Made by a program: the position numbers and the translations under genes. From NCBI GenBank assembly GCA_022925895.1, contig JAKSYS010000120.1, positions 50,006 through 114,005 of the forward strand: a stretch of 64,000 nucleotides of DNA, given 5' to 3'. Under the pieces are notes generated by a model that saw nothing but the letters and a program-made list of their open reading frames with translations, did no database searches and was not told the origin of the DNA. Below are positions 26,284-38,460 of this stretch, in pieces; positions within the stretch are counted from its first letter, which is position 1, and each line of letters begins with the position of its first letter. The DNA is from Fragilaria crotonensis (Eukaryota; Bacillariophyta; Fragilariophyceae; Fragilariales; Fragilariaceae).

Positions 26284-27271
26284 ATGAAGGACGTCACGGC
26301 AGACGACGGACCACCGCGACAACGCTCTGATGGTACGTCGGCTCCAGAACAACAAGACCAAGGGGTAAGCGGTCATATACACGAACAGGGTCAAGGCGAA
26401 ATGATGGAACCACCAACTGTAAGTACTCGATCGTGAAGCATTATGGCACCACGCGAAGATGTCAGATTTGCAGAATTCCATGCGAATCATCTAAGAATTC
26501 CATGCGAATCATCTAACTTTTTGTGTTCTCCTATTCTACCAACGAAACAAGATCGTGTTGTCCCAAAATCACGTCCCAAGAAGCGTCGATTGGCGCAGGA
26601 GACTGACGATGGTGATCTTGGCGATGCATCTGCTGAAGTTGACGATGACTTTCCATCTGCCAGTGAGTTTTCTCATGAGTCGTTCAGAACGGAAACGACA
26701 TCGCGAGAAGAAGCGACGCAATCAAGTTAACGCTGGCTTTGACGATTTGAAGGACCTGCTGCTGCGAATCGATCCAGAAACGAACGACCGGGGTGACGAG
26801 CTTAATCGAGTCGATTTGATCGGTAGAGCGGTCTTGGTCATGAGGAAGCTGATAAATGACAATGAAGCGCTTCGACGTCAACGGATAGAGCAGGAAAGCA
26901 AAGAACGCGTCAACAAACGTGACGACCTTGTGACCATAGCCGTGCCATACTTGGTACCCAAGGAGCATCACTATATTCCTCCGGCTCCGCAACCACTTCA
27001 TCATTCGACGCCGCATCATGCGCCTCCACCGCCACCACAACAACGTCATCATCATCTCCATCCCGATGATCCACCTCAAGCTTACCATCATCAGCACCAG
27101 CACCATCATCAATATCAATATGCTCCTCCGCAGCAGGGACCAACACATGCATCATCGGCAGCATCATCGTCCGCTCAACATCAGTCGCATCCCGCGTCGC
27201 ATCACTTTTCATATCACCATCACGAAGGTCCTACTGGGCATCATCCATACTATGGCGATGGATATGCTTGA
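26284..27271 (+). CDS. bHLH-family transcription factor
   Basis: Exon 1 (26284-26418, 45 codons) is Gln/Glu-rich and ends at a GTAAGT donor. The acceptor is uncertain; AACAAG at 26551 is the best site. Exon 2 begins with a nuclear-localisation-like cluster (SRPKKRRL) and an acidic stretch, then the basic region and helix-loop-helix: ERKRHREKKRRNQVNAGF, DDLKDLLLRIDP, loop, ELNRVDLIGRAVLVMRKL. The Glu-Arg pattern in the basic region is that of E-box binders. The C-terminal 120 residues are rich in His, Pro and Gln. The acidic segment and the bHLH are in different frames, with a break around 26665-26680, so either a base is wrong or the bHLH starts at an internal ATG. Expected role: dimeric DNA-binding regulator in the nucleus. 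Confidence 0.7.
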
Positions 27272-29417
27272 TGATATCAGCCCCTGGACCTACATTCGTT
27301 CCATCCTAATACACCTCTGCTTGGTCAAATTCATGTTCTCTTCTCTAGAGAGAGAAGTATGTTTAAGCTCTATTTGTAAACACAGTAAAAAGTATGGATT
27401 GCAGTTACGTTTGCATTTTTGTTTTCGATCTACAAAAAGGACGTCGACACTACCAGGCACCAAAGAGAATATATAACGAGCCAAAGTCGATCTCTCTCTG
27501 GCAATTTTGCTGCTGCGGGCTAGCCAGGAGTTGGCGCCGGGTCGATGAAAGAATGTGCAATGAACTGGTGCTGGCATGAAGTCCACACGCAACAATATGC
27601 CCAACGAGGCAAAAAGCAAGGTCTCCATTGCGATATTTGATCGCGATTTGCCCATTTCTACAACGCAGTACTACACCATGTATATCTACATTTCTCCGTG
27701 ACGGAAAACCCGAACGAAGCTATTCACGCCTCAACCCAAATAATACTCAGAGTAAACTCGGAAGACCAATTCGAATTCTTTGTACGATGTCATGTGCAAG
27801 CCCGCGACTGTTTCAACTTTTTGATGGTTGGTAGTTGTGGTGTACAGAATGGCAAGCATTAATGCTGTACCACCAAAATGGCCATGGTCGAGAGCATGTC
27901 TGCACGAGGTCTTGTCATGTCCAGTGCTTCCAACAACTGTATCCTTCCTCATGCAAAACATTGGCCCGCGCATGTGCAACTTACATCCTCGTCACCGCAG
28001 TATGGGAGGTGACGAGGCAAGTGGATCTTATACTTTCATAATGCTGCTACGAATAGAAAAGACCTACTCCACATTTATTACTGTACACGATGACCAACTT
28101 GCGAGCTGAAGTTGAAATTGTGGTTTGGGATTCTTGCAAATGTGTGCGTTTTCAAGTGAGGTAGACAACGTCCTCAGACGCGCAGTACGGACAAGCAGCA
28201 CGTTCGCTGAGAACTATGATGGGGAATGCTCTTTGAGCAGAGAGAACAATATTTAAATCTTTCACTCTAAAATAGATTTTGATGATGGCATTAAATTTGA
28301 ATGGAATCTTTGGGGGGAGTTCCTGTTTTTTACTGGAACGTCATTCCAATAATTCTTCATGAGAGCCAATTTAGTGGATCGTTATCCTAATTCTTTATTG
28401 GTTCCGCCTACCTTGGCAACTGCAGGCAGTATGCAATTGCCCCAGTTGGCACGTGCCTCCGACCGATGATTGTGTTGTTGAAATGCATCCCTGAAAAAGT
28501 ACTTGTACTCGATCTTCAGATCTCACTCGCTTCTTCTCTTACATGAAGTGCAATCACATGTTCCCACGGCTTTTCTGTGGCTAGGATAAGTTGAAACTTA
28601 AAACTACCGTTAGGTTCTCTTCCAGAGTTTTTGTTGGCATACCCATCGAATCTTCCCATACTGGATCCCTAAATTGGATCCACGACTCGTCCGCTGGTTC
28701 TGTCGTTACCAATGATGATGTGCTGAAATTCGAACTTGAGAATCCCTGATCCCAAGCTGGATACAGTCGGGAATAAACTACCAGGTACTAGCTAGACTCA
28801 GTGTTACTTTTTGCACCTTGGATCGAGACTTTGGAGCAAGAGATCAGGGAGGCGGCGACAACGGCCACAACCTCCTTATCTGGAGGAAGGAGGAATTTAG
28901 TGACTATGCCTGGTACCAGGTACCTGGTACAGTACCGGTATAACGTATGCATACGTCAGGTCGTCGAGCTTATCATGCTGTCAGTGCTACCGATAGAAAT
29001 GTACTCCGAGCTCGAGTACTGAGTACCGGTACAAATTTAGCTTCCGAAAACTGTAACACGATCTACCAGGTACTGTGCTCCAGAACAGTGCTTCAGCGTC
29101 TACAGTAGTAGTGTAAAGTTGTGGTACTGCAGTACCTCCAGTAATTTCTGAACAAAGGTGCCATGCGCTATGTAGCTATGTATGAATACTCTCGACTCTC
29201 GAACCTCGACACCCTCGGGACAACCTTTCCCTTCTTGAACGCATGCCAACTGATGCTCTACAAGTCAATGCTGGATGTTTAATTCTCCACTCTAGAGAAA
29301 CTCTAATGGCTCGCGCGATAGAGAACAGAACGAAAGCGAAAACTTTGATACGAAGATAGCCGATCGAGGAAACAAAGACAAACACCAAGAAAGAAAACGA
29401 AAAAAAAAAATTATACC
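27272..29417. other. Long intergenic region
   Basis: No supportable gene in 2.1 kb. 28780-29140 is one of the densest GTAC clusters of the window (about 15 occurrences). The last 100 bp form the leader of the armadillo-like gene and end in an A run. Confidence 0.4.
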
Positions 29418-30570
29418 ATGACAAACAAGATCTCCAACACTTCTGGTCTTTTTCTCAAACCCGATGGTACCATGACAGGTGCTACCTTTTGGATTTTGGG
29501 AGTGGGTGTACCGTTAATGGTGTTTTCCGGACGGTGGTTCGTGGGTGCGGTTTGCATCTTGTTGGGTTTGGCACTAGCGACTGCCTCAGCCATGCAGGAA
29601 ATGGCCCAAGAGGACAAGATGGAATTGCGCTTTCATGCCATGCACGCTGCCAATGTTGTGGAGGAAATTGAAACTGAGGTTGCCGCCGCTGCCGCTGTGA
29701 TGGATAAGAACGATGATAATCACCATATTATGGTATTGTTGTCCGCTCTGGAAGCAATGGCTCAGAAAATGAATTCAAGAAAAGGGAATGTACGATGTTG
29801 ATGAGTTGGAACTCGCGTGTCAAGACGCGGCTTGTGTGGTTCTCGAGGCAAGTATTAAGAACGATGCCCTTGTCGCTGCCGCAATATCCTTGCTCGCTCT
29901 TGTGGCTAAGAATACGGCAGTGCGACAACGACATTGTCATCCTAATGCAGTACCCCACCCCTTGGATGCCATGCGGTCTAGCTTGCAGCGGATCCAAGAA
30001 CTAGAGGTCAATGTCCAAATTTCAGAAGATGAAGAGGCTTTGGTTGCAGATATTCAACGAAAGTCATGTCTTTGGATTGGAGCACTTGCCGATGGAGATA
30101 TGCAATTGGCATCCCTGCTCGTTGATGAAGGCGCTCTGGATGCTATCTTGAACGCTATGGATTGGTTTCGATATCATTATGAAGTCAACAATTGGGGACT
30201 TTGGGCTATCTTTAACTTGTGTTTGGAACACGAGGGAAATCAAATGGAATTGATTCGTGTGGGCGGTCTGACGGTGTTGTGCAAATCCATTCGACTCAAC
30301 TGCGAGGAATCCATCGAGGTTTGTCGTCACGGCCTTGCGATCCTGTTTGATTTGTTGCGACAACGTCCTGCCAATGACGCAAGGTCAGCAACAGCCACTT
30401 ATAAAATACTAGAAATCCGGAAATTGGCAGTGGCAGCTGGTTTGCACGATGCCGTCCGAGAATCCATGTCGGCACATCCGGGGAGTATGGAAATCATTGG
30501 TATGGGAACTGAAATGCTGCTTTCAACGGGATATAACGGTGATGTTCCCCACTACGAACCCTCTGAATGA
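29418..30570 (+). CDS. Membrane-anchored armadillo-like repeat protein
   Basis: About 380 residues. Two adjacent hydrophobic segments near residues 22-60 (TFWILGVGVPLMVFSG, FVGAVCILLGLALATA) suggest a helical hairpin anchor. The remainder is all-helical with armadillo/HEAT-like units, for example NWGLWAIFNLCLEHEGN followed by GGLTVLCKSI, and KSCLWIGALADGD followed by GALDAILNAM. The frame changes by one base around 29769-29775 (ATGAATTC); the protein continues smoothly as QEKGMYDVDELELA, so a single-base error is likely. No specific ortholog is recognised. A protein-protein scaffold role on a membrane is inferred. Confidence 0.6.
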
Positions 30571-31604
30571 GGCATGTATCGCGCATGTGCCAACCCCATC
30601 TTGCCCGGTCTAGTGTTTCATGGCCAAAATGAGTTTTTCCTCGACACCACTCGAGACGCGCTCCCGCCCATGTCACAGGCCCGACAGACCTTTCCTAGGA
30701 AAGCACTGGAGTACTAGTGGATTACTTCCATACCCTCCTCGTTCCACACCCTATGTCATCCTGGCGGTGGATGACATTCTCTGGAAGTATTTGCAAACTG
30801 AGAACAAACCTTGCTACTAGAAACCATCACGGTTGAGTAATTTCTTTCCTACCAGTATTGGTGTCTTAACCATCAGTCATGGTGCTCTCCAAGTATGTAC
30901 AAGTATGTCATGACTGGATTGAACCACATAGCTTCTGTTCTACCATGGTCTGCATCACAATACAAGGAGTGTAATTGGTCAAAGATCGGCCAATCATGAG
31001 GACTTGCAGTACAAAATACTGTGCTTCATTTTGAAATGTAAAACATGCTGTCGTAGCGTCGTAGCGCATGATGCGTGATACTGTGATACATGATACTTTC
31101 GCCACCCGAAAGTGTTTATTATACACTGGACACTGGAGGTCCTACTTCCTATTTTCCTATCATACATTATTACAGAACAAGTAGACATACTCGCTATGGC
31201 ATATAGTGTCTACATCACTGGTACGCCTGCACTGGAGTAAGCAAAAACGTACACTGTCACTTCCTCCTACCGGTATGGTCAAAATTCAAAAGGCGTGTCA
31301 AGTTTTCCAGTGTGCTGAATGAATAGCACGTCATATTTTTACCTGCATGTTTCGTATCAAAAGCAAGATTCGTGGGGAAGGAGATTCATGCCGGTCGTGT
31401 GACAGACGCCCCAATACGGAAGGCTACCTATTTGGGTGGCCATGAAAGGCGCACACCATCAGGCGGACTTGTCGTGCAATTTACGGATCGAGAATCGAGG
31501 GAGAGTCACGGAGGCCATCACTTCAGAGGTCCTCTCATCAGTGCCATCAACACTTGCACAGCATTCTCGTCCATCTTCACTTTTAAGAGAAATACCATCA
31601 CAAC
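30571..31604. other. Intergenic, upstream of EF1B gene
   Basis: No gene found. The last 60 bp are the probable 5' leader of the elongation factor gene, which is expected to be highly expressed. Confidence 0.4.
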
Positions 31605-32298
31605 ATGGCTCCTGTTCCAGCATATGACCTTTCTATGGATGAATTGAGCATGGCGTTGTCGTACGTCAGTGCTGGATTGATCACATCTGCTCCAGCTGCT
31701 GCTCCTGCTGCTGCACCTGCTGTTGCCAAGTCTGCTGCTCCTGCTCCAGCAAAGGCAGAAAAGCCAAAGAAGGTGAGTCTTCGGGAATCGCAGCAACGTT
31801 GTTGTTCATGATTATTACTCGTGATTCATTCACTTACTCAACTATCCTTGTCTCTCTCTCATAATCTCTCATTCCCCACCCAAATCAGGTTGATGACGAC
31901 GATGACTTTGATGTCTTTGGCGACGACGATGACGCTGCGGAAGAGGAAGAGCCGACGGAATCTCGCGCCGACATGCTGGCTCGTCTCAAGAAGGAAGCCG
32001 AAGAACGTACCAAGCAGAAGGAGGCCAAACAACGCACCTTGGTGGGTATTGAAATCAAACCGTTCAGCATTGAACAGGATTTGATGGAATTGTGGAAAAG
32101 ATTACCACCACTGTTGTTCAGCCTGGTCTCAAGTGGGGAGAGAACTGTACTCTCGTCGAGGTTGCATTCGGTATTAAGAAGATTCAAACTACCTTCGTCA
32201 TGGGAGTGGACAACTCGTCGGATGAAGTGCAGGAGGCTATCGAGGCTTTGGAAGATGAGGTTCAGTCGGTTGAGATTATCTCCATGAATGTTCTTTAA
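31605..32298 (+). CDS. Elongation factor 1-beta (EF1B guanine-exchange subunit)
   Basis: Catalyses GDP/GTP exchange on eEF1A during translation elongation. Exon 1 (31605-31772) encodes a short N-terminus and an Ala/Pro-rich linker; intron 31773-31888 is 116 bp (GTGAGT...AATCAG, phase 0). Exon 2 begins with the acidic DDDDDFDVFGDDDD motif typical of the family, then a Lys/Glu helix and the C-terminal exchange domain (GIEIKPF, GLKWGENCTLVEVAFGIKK, ALEDEVQSVEI, ending SMNVL). About 193 residues; the usual N-terminal GST-like domain is absent. The frame slips near 32091 where TTGTGG seems to lack one G, within the most conserved domain. Because this protein is essential, the break is almost certainly a consensus error. 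Confidence 0.85.
31773..31888 (+). other. Intron, 116 bp (EF1B)
   Basis: GTGAGT donor, CAAATCAG acceptor preceded by a T/C-rich tract. It joins KAEKPKK to VDDDDDFD. Confidence 0.85.
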
Positions 32299-33793
32299 AC
32301 AAGGAAAAGACTTATACTGTAGCCATGTTCTAGGTTCTGTAGTTGCCATGTGTTTCTTGGTTTTCTTACGACGCCAAGGTGCGGGAGTAGAAGATAACGC
32401 ATTTCATCGTTACTTAATTTCTTGAAATGAGAGGTCTTCTCTTTCCTTGTCATCGATTCTGTATTTGTGCTACTGTAGTGAACTACCTCCATCGTTCCAT
32501 CATGCCAAGCAAATGGAAGCCCATTCGAGGTACGCTTGTGAAGACGCTGTCGTTTCAATCAACTAGGAGATTGTGAGACGATGCTACATTTGCAGTAGCG
32601 AACTTGGGATACAGCAAGCATTCTAATGTACTGCGATGTAAATGCTACAAAACCTTGAGCTGATTGGACGATATCCTCGATAATCACACCTGCCCTGAGT
32701 TCTCTGATGTTGTGTTGTTTGCGTCCTCAAACAAAACGATACACCAACGCGAGGAATCCATGGTTTGAACATGTTGGGGATACGGACTATGGCCATCGGC
32801 ATATAAAAGGTCCTCGTGGATGCGATTACTGCTTGATCGAACCAAACCTATTGTTGCTCGCTCCAATCCCTTCTTTGGGGTTCGAGGTTCGAGATTGTTT
32901 GGCAAGTATCTCCTTTTGTCCTACTAGTACTAGGATAGACGTGCACGCAGTATGACATGCTGCGACTTCCTAGAATTGCTCATCTCCGAACTCGAGGGAG
33001 CCATGGTGATTCCAAGTGTCGAGCAAGTTACGCGATGGAGAAGGTCAGAGTTCGTCCCAAAGACTCGAAACATTGGATTGTGTTGGAGTCCATCATACTT
33101 TTAGCTCAATGCTGTTGCCGTTCGAAAAGCATTCGGCCATCATCGTAGCAGGCATGATTGCGACATTTAATACCTACCAAATCGCGTCGGACGTTCCGTG
33201 CTTCCAATGGGAACAGAACATGCTTCTTCAGTTTCGTGGGTTACAAGGCTACACCAATTCGGCATTGTTTATGCCTAGTAGATTTCATGAAACACACATC
33301 CTGTCGTTTGAGGCTCCGCCAACCAGTTGATGAGCCTTTCATAGGTGTTGAGCGCACTCCGAGTACCAGTTTACAGATAACCATGCCTCCTGCAGACATG
33401 GCACTTGCTTCACCAACAAAACATGTGATGGTCGGTTGCCGGGTCAAACATGGATGCAAGTTGCAGAACGTTGGTCGTGTTCTCTTTGTAGACACACTTG
33501 CTACAGTACCTACGGTAGTTAGAGTACTATCGTTACTAATGGAGAGTCAAGTTGTGTTAATTGACTTCATAAAAAGAGTACATGTACCTCATACCTCTAC
33601 TGCTCTACTCACTGTCCTGTATACCGGAGTATGTTTTAATGCTACTACAGTAATACACGAATAGTCTTGGTACCTGATACCGGGAGTAACAGTAACCATA
33701 CTCCATCCAGTGTACGGCAGTATACCCTTCCAAGTCGGTGCGCCTTTTTACTGGAGTACTCCAAGTATCCGGTATTCGAAAATCTGGTACCAC
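32299..33793. other. Intergenic region
   Basis: No gene supported. A 168-codon ORF at 33158-33664 has no coding character. 33495-33790 is GTAC-rich. Confidence 0.4.
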
Positions 33794-34507
33794 CTAAAAA
33801 GGGCTTAGAACCAATAATTTAACGCATTTTTCGACTCGCAGTATCTTTCTCAAATGCGTCCTTTTCATCTTCAGCTCATTTAAGAAACCTTATTTTGCTT
33901 CTTTTACACACAAAAGTTAATCAATTAAGTACTGGACATGATAGTTGTCAATTCATTCACCTTCTTAATTGCCTCGTTTGTCACTGCATTGGTTCAAAGC
34001 CATACATAAAATTTTATTCGTACATGAGGTAAAATTTATATGTTGGCGAATTTTCACGCATTCGCCGAATGATCCCGCATCTCAATTATTACTGCTACGT
34101 TACTTCTGTGGTAGATTCTGTACCAACATATGCAAGAATTTTTTGTTCCACGGACATGGGTGAGTTTAGGATCAATATTGACGTTATAGGAGTTACTATT
34201 TATTTCGCTAGTATAAAGAAAATAAATACATTAAATGCGTCATCAAATGGCTGGCCCAACGCGATGCGTGAAATTTTTGAGGGGCAGCGTAATTCTCAGC
34301 CGAATCTGACAGTTCGATTTTCCTTTGAAATGAAGGTCAGATGTCGTTTTGCACTCAGTAAGTTATTTGTGTGATGTGGGTAAAGGAGCAACTTTTGTAT
34401 ACAAATACCGGTCAAATTCGACAAACTGCGAGAGTTTTGTGTAGGCACAAAAAAATTTAACGCATTAATGGTCCTAAGCCATTTTATTGGTTCTAAGCCC
34501 TTTTTAG
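33794..34507. mobile_element. MITE-like element with 24-bp inverted termini
   Basis: The termini CTAAAAAGGGCTTAGAACCA plus four more bases (33794-33817) and their exact complement (34484-34507) bound 714 bp of AT-rich DNA without a credible gene. The word tttaacgcatt recurs just inside both ends. The sequence ctggtac lies just outside the right end and 3 bp outside the left end and may be a 7-bp target duplication, but GTAC words are common here. The superfamily is undetermined. Confidence 0.7.
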
Positions 34508-34974
34508 CTGGTACTCCGATTATTGTACTTGCTGTACGACGGATATGACTGGCTTCCAACTCGGACGAAGATGGCTATATTTCTCATCTTTCAGGGCTCC
34601 TTCCATTTTATCATGTCTACCGGCGACTTGATTTCCCCGTCTTCCTTTGTTCTCTCTGACCAAAATTTTCCGTACTCGGAGGTCAAAATTATAACGTGGA
34701 CATTGAGGAACAATTTGTCGCCGTGGCTGCGCAGTCATTGTAACGATTGGCCGTGACCATAATATTCCGATTAAATCACATGCTTCGGAAAATGCACCGG
34801 GAAAGTCGGTGTTTTCACAAGTTTCATCCTTCATTGTTTATCTTTATTTGTGCAGTCGATTCCAACAATACACTGGTATATGGTGGTGTTCTCAACAAAC
34901 GTCGCCATCCAAACTAGCTCCTCTTCGCTTCTTCGCAGATCATACGTCCAGCAATTTCCTTCGCCCAATCTCGC

Positions 34975-35400
34975 ATGAGAGTCGAGTTTGTTGACTACGC
35001 TCTCGACCAGTACAGACTCTCTGGGAATATTGGAGTGCTCATGCCTCCTCCACCGGCGCTGAATGCAGCTTCTGCTTCGTCGCCTGGGGTTTCCCGGCGA
35101 TCATCGTTTCCCTGGGACACCTCCGTGTCAAGTCGATCCGACCAGGATGAGCACAACAGTCTTCGCGAGGCCCTGCATGCATTCGAATTCGATCTGGATT
35201 CGATAATTGATAATGTTTTGGATAACTCATCAACTCCTCTCCTCAATCTTGACAGCCAGAGATCTGCATCAATAATAGAGAGCGCCTGGGGTGAGAAACA
35301 AATGATGCCAGCAACTCTTCGACGACACTTCTCGGACAGCGATGTGGATCGACTTCGTGCGGCTCGTGAAAACGGGACAATGTCTGTCATTTTGCAGGTA
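34975..35400 (+). CDS. Hypothetical protein, probable first exon
   Basis: MRVEFVDYALDQYRLSGN opens a frame with Ser/Arg-rich and acidic helical segments (ALHAFEFDLDSIIDNVLDN, TLRRHFSDSDVDRLRAARENG). The composition is coding-like up to SVILQ, after which GTATGG forms a plausible donor near 35398. The frame continues open to 35529 but with intergenic character. No downstream exon was identified and no family is recognised. Confidence 0.45.
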
Positions 35401-35427
35401 TGGATGTTGTTCGAAACTACAGTGTCT

Positions 35428-35753
35428 CATCGCGGCGACGGGGCACTGATGCACAAACCGTGTAGCTTGGTGGCGTGCGACCCACTTCGTAAATGCAATA
35501 CGTGTACAATACGCCATAATCAGTGTTAGGACGACGGGGATGAAACCTACTCTTGTTCACTACTATTGTAGTACTAGTTGTCATACAGGGCATCACGGCG
35601 GCGGGGCAGAGATGATCTAACCGTGAATCCTGGTGGAGAACATGGCACTCACGTATATTTATAATCCATAATCGGTCCTAGGACTGCAAGGATGAAACGT
35701 ACTCATGTTTACTACTAATGATTTACTCGTTGTCATCACGGGCATTCCTTATG
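35428..35753. repeat. Two diverged ~163-bp direct repeats
   Basis: Units start at 35428 and 35591 (catcgcggcgacgg and catcacggcggcgg) and share several blocks, including 'aggatgaaac' and 'gttgtcat'. They are noncoding. Confidence 0.6.
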
Positions 35754-36100
35754 ATTGATTTGTTGAGGAGCAAATCGACAAAGCATTCATTAGAGTGCCA
35801 GAAGAGTTGCCAACGAGCTCTCTTGAGACGACCCCCAATCTCATAGTAGCTTGGCTTTAGGCAATACAAATCGGCCGGTTCCTGTCGATAAGCAGAATAT
35901 TCAATCCCGAGGCTGGAAGTCCGACGCTCAATCCTAGAAGCTGTCATGGGTCTCCTGCCGTCCGACACACAATACTCGTAGCCTTTAGTCGAAACTGGAA
36001 TCAGTCTCTTGGTGACGACCTGCATTCGTAGTCTAGCAAAACACTTCAGTGCCGCCAACCGAAGTTCCAGATTCGCATTTTGAGTGCGACATAAATGCAC
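35723..36100 (-). CDS. Hypothetical 125-residue protein
   Basis: The open frame has balanced, polar composition (RLIPVSTKGYEYCVSDGRR, SLGIEYSAYRQEPADLY, LKRARWQLFWHSNECF). Nothing is recognised. Its end overlaps the second 163-bp repeat unit. It could be a fragment of a larger lost gene or a chance ORF. Confidence 0.3.
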   Translation of the reverse strand: MHLCRTQNANLELRLAALKCFARLRMQVVTKRLIPVSTKGYEYCVSDGRRPMTASRIERRTSSLGIEYSAYRQEPADLYCLKPSYYEIGGRLKRARWQLFWHSNECFVDLLLNKSIIRNARDDNE

Positions 36101-36716
36101 CTATGACATACCTCATGGAACAGATGAGTACTTCAACTGTCTAAGGTGTCTGTTCGCCACCTATGGCCTGCAACCAATAAAAAAATGGTGGCCAATCGAA
36201 TGTGGTTCGGAAGTTATTCGCTTAGGGGGCTTATGTCGAGCAGTTTGTCGTTGAGCATGATTGGCATGAGGCATAAGATGTCGGGAGACGATGACTCGGG
36301 AAATGGTGACAACCGTTTGAACAGTGCACGCTAATGTACGCAGGTATCCTTGGTATGATAGATTGGAAATGCACTACGCATACCCGATACTCGATAGGTA
36401 CAGTCCTCCGTATACTCCGATTTTATGCATACTTGTACTTGTACCTGGCATACATGTACAGATTACAGATACGGTGATCCGTGTGTGGCAGAGTGCGCTA
36501 CTGTGGTACTCGAAGTACAGTAGTACCGTATCGGGTACTCAGTAGTAGGTAGTATCAGCTTCGGCGTCCATCCATAATCCGCTTCCTCGCTCAACACCAA
36601 CCACCAACCACCGTAACGTATCCACTTGTGTTCCACTTCCTGTCGCAAGGCAGCCTTGAAATACCATCACCAACACTGCGGCAGTCTTCGCAGCCGTACA
36701 TCACAATCCCTTCCAT

Positions 36717-38460
36717 GGACGACCTCTTTAACATTCTCTCATCCTCCGCTCGAATCGACAAGTCGAAACGGAAAGAAGCGACCACGTGATGAATCCATAA
36801 CGCTGGATATCCATGACAATGATCGCGTCGATTTCGTCGACGATGACGACGATGATGATGAACGGCACCATCAGGGTGAGGAGAAACTGAAGCGCAGTCG
36901 CGACAAGACTGGCAAGCGTGACACGTCCGAGGATAAGAAAAGCTAGTTCATCGTGAACAAATGATTGCCTTCCGACGATCCATGAAGATTAAAGTCAATA
37001 ATGAATCCGGCGATAATGTCGCCGACGCCATTTCCAAGTTTGAGGAAGTTCAGGCACCAAAATGGTTCGCATCGAAAACGTTGTCGTTTGAGCAAGTTTG
37101 GAACAGTATCTTGCAAAACATTGAAGCGGGTGACTGGAAGGAACCGACACCAATTCAGATGCAAGCGATTCCGTCGTTGCTGGAGCGACGCGATGTCATG
37201 GCGAGTGCGCCTACAGGGTCGGGAAAGTCAGGAGCCTTTTGCATCCCTGCGCTCTTGTTGAGTGCAGCCTCAGCTGAAGACTTTTATGCTGTACCTCAGG
37301 ATAAAGCCACGAAGAAAAGGAGGAAAGAGTCGCGACTGGGGGAAATTAGATCGCTGCTATTGGCGCCGTCTCGTGAGTTGGCGCATCAGCTTCATCGTGA
37401 AGTTGAACGTCTGGGACGAAATCGACCAGGAGGGCTGACGACCCTTCTCTTGCAACGATCCAACGCCAGTCAACTTGGTCAAGCTGGAGGTCAGAAAGGT
37501 CTTGATGTCTTGGTGAGCACACCGTTAAGACTTGTGGATGTCTTGGAGCAGACGAGTATCAAACTCGATGCTCTCCGCCTCGTGGTGTTGGACGAAGCCG
37601 ATCGCTTGTTGGACGCCACTGATCTCAAAGGAAAGGCCTCCGGATCATCTCATACAAAAACTTTTGTATCGCAACTCGATTCTATCCTCAACGTGATACC
37701 ACCCACTGCGGTGCGTGCGCTCTTCTCCGCCACGATCACTCCAGGTGTGAAAGAATTGTCAGATTCGATTCTGCGAAATGCTTGTCAGATTACCATTCAG
37801 AGTTTCAAAGTTGGCGGCGCCAATACCGATATTGCTCAAGAATTGCTATTTTGTGGTAGAGAAGAAGGGAAATTGCTGGCGATTCGGCAACTTGTCGCCC
37901 GTGATCAATTACACCCTCCGACGCTCATTTTCTGCCAATCGCAAGAACGAGCTCAGGCACTCTTTTCCGAACTACTATACGATAACTTGCATGTGGATGT
38001 TCTACACGCCGGTCGGTCTCCAGCTGCGCGTGAAACTGCCGTCAAGAACTTTCGCACGGGACATACATGGGTGCTGATCTGCACTGACTTGGTCGCACGC
38101 GGTGTTGACTTTTATGGTGTCAAGTTGGTCATCAATTACGATTTACCAACATCCGGTGTCACCTACGTGCATCGCATTGGACGAACTGGCCGTGCAGGGC
38201 GTAAGGGAAAAGCCATTACGTTTTTTACCGAAGCGGATTTGGAGCACTTGCGGACCATTGCCAATATTATGAAGCAGTCTGGATGCGACGTACCGCAGTG
38301 GATGTTGCAACTCAAGAAAGTGCGTGCGGCTGATGGCGCGCTTCCACGGCGTCTGGATATTGATACGACGCCTCGTTATGATACGATGAAGCGTCACCGT
38401 AAGCAACAGATTATTGATCACAACAAGAAGAAATTGGCGCAACAAACAACAGAAAAGTAG
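36717..38460 (+). CDS. DDX52: DEAD-box RNA helicase, ROK1/DDX52 type
   Basis: Nucleolar ATP-dependent RNA helicase of the group needed for early 18S rRNA processing. The N-terminus MDDLFNILSSSARIDKSK matches the characteristic start of ROK1/DDX52. It is followed by an acidic/basic linker, AFRRSMKIKV, the Q motif (PTPIQMQAIP), motif I (APTGSGKS), Ia (APSRELAHQ), II (DEAD), III (SAT), V (ARGVDF), and VI (HRIGRTGRAG), then WMLQLKK and a basic tail. The catalytic part (36961-38460) is one open frame. Upstream, the frame slips at an A run near 36766-36768 and at another near 36938-36941. Since the N-terminus is conserved on both sides, I place the true start at 36717 and treat both slips as single-base errors. 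Confidence 0.85.

Noticed and set aside
26664-26690. Mini-intron GTGAG...GAG between the acidic segment and the bHLH
   Set aside because: Only 17 bases long, too short for spliceosomal splicing; a one-base error or internal ATG is preferred.
33158-33664. 168-codon plus-strand ORF
   Set aside because: Composition is not coding-like, it runs into a GTAC-rich tract, and no motif is recognisable.
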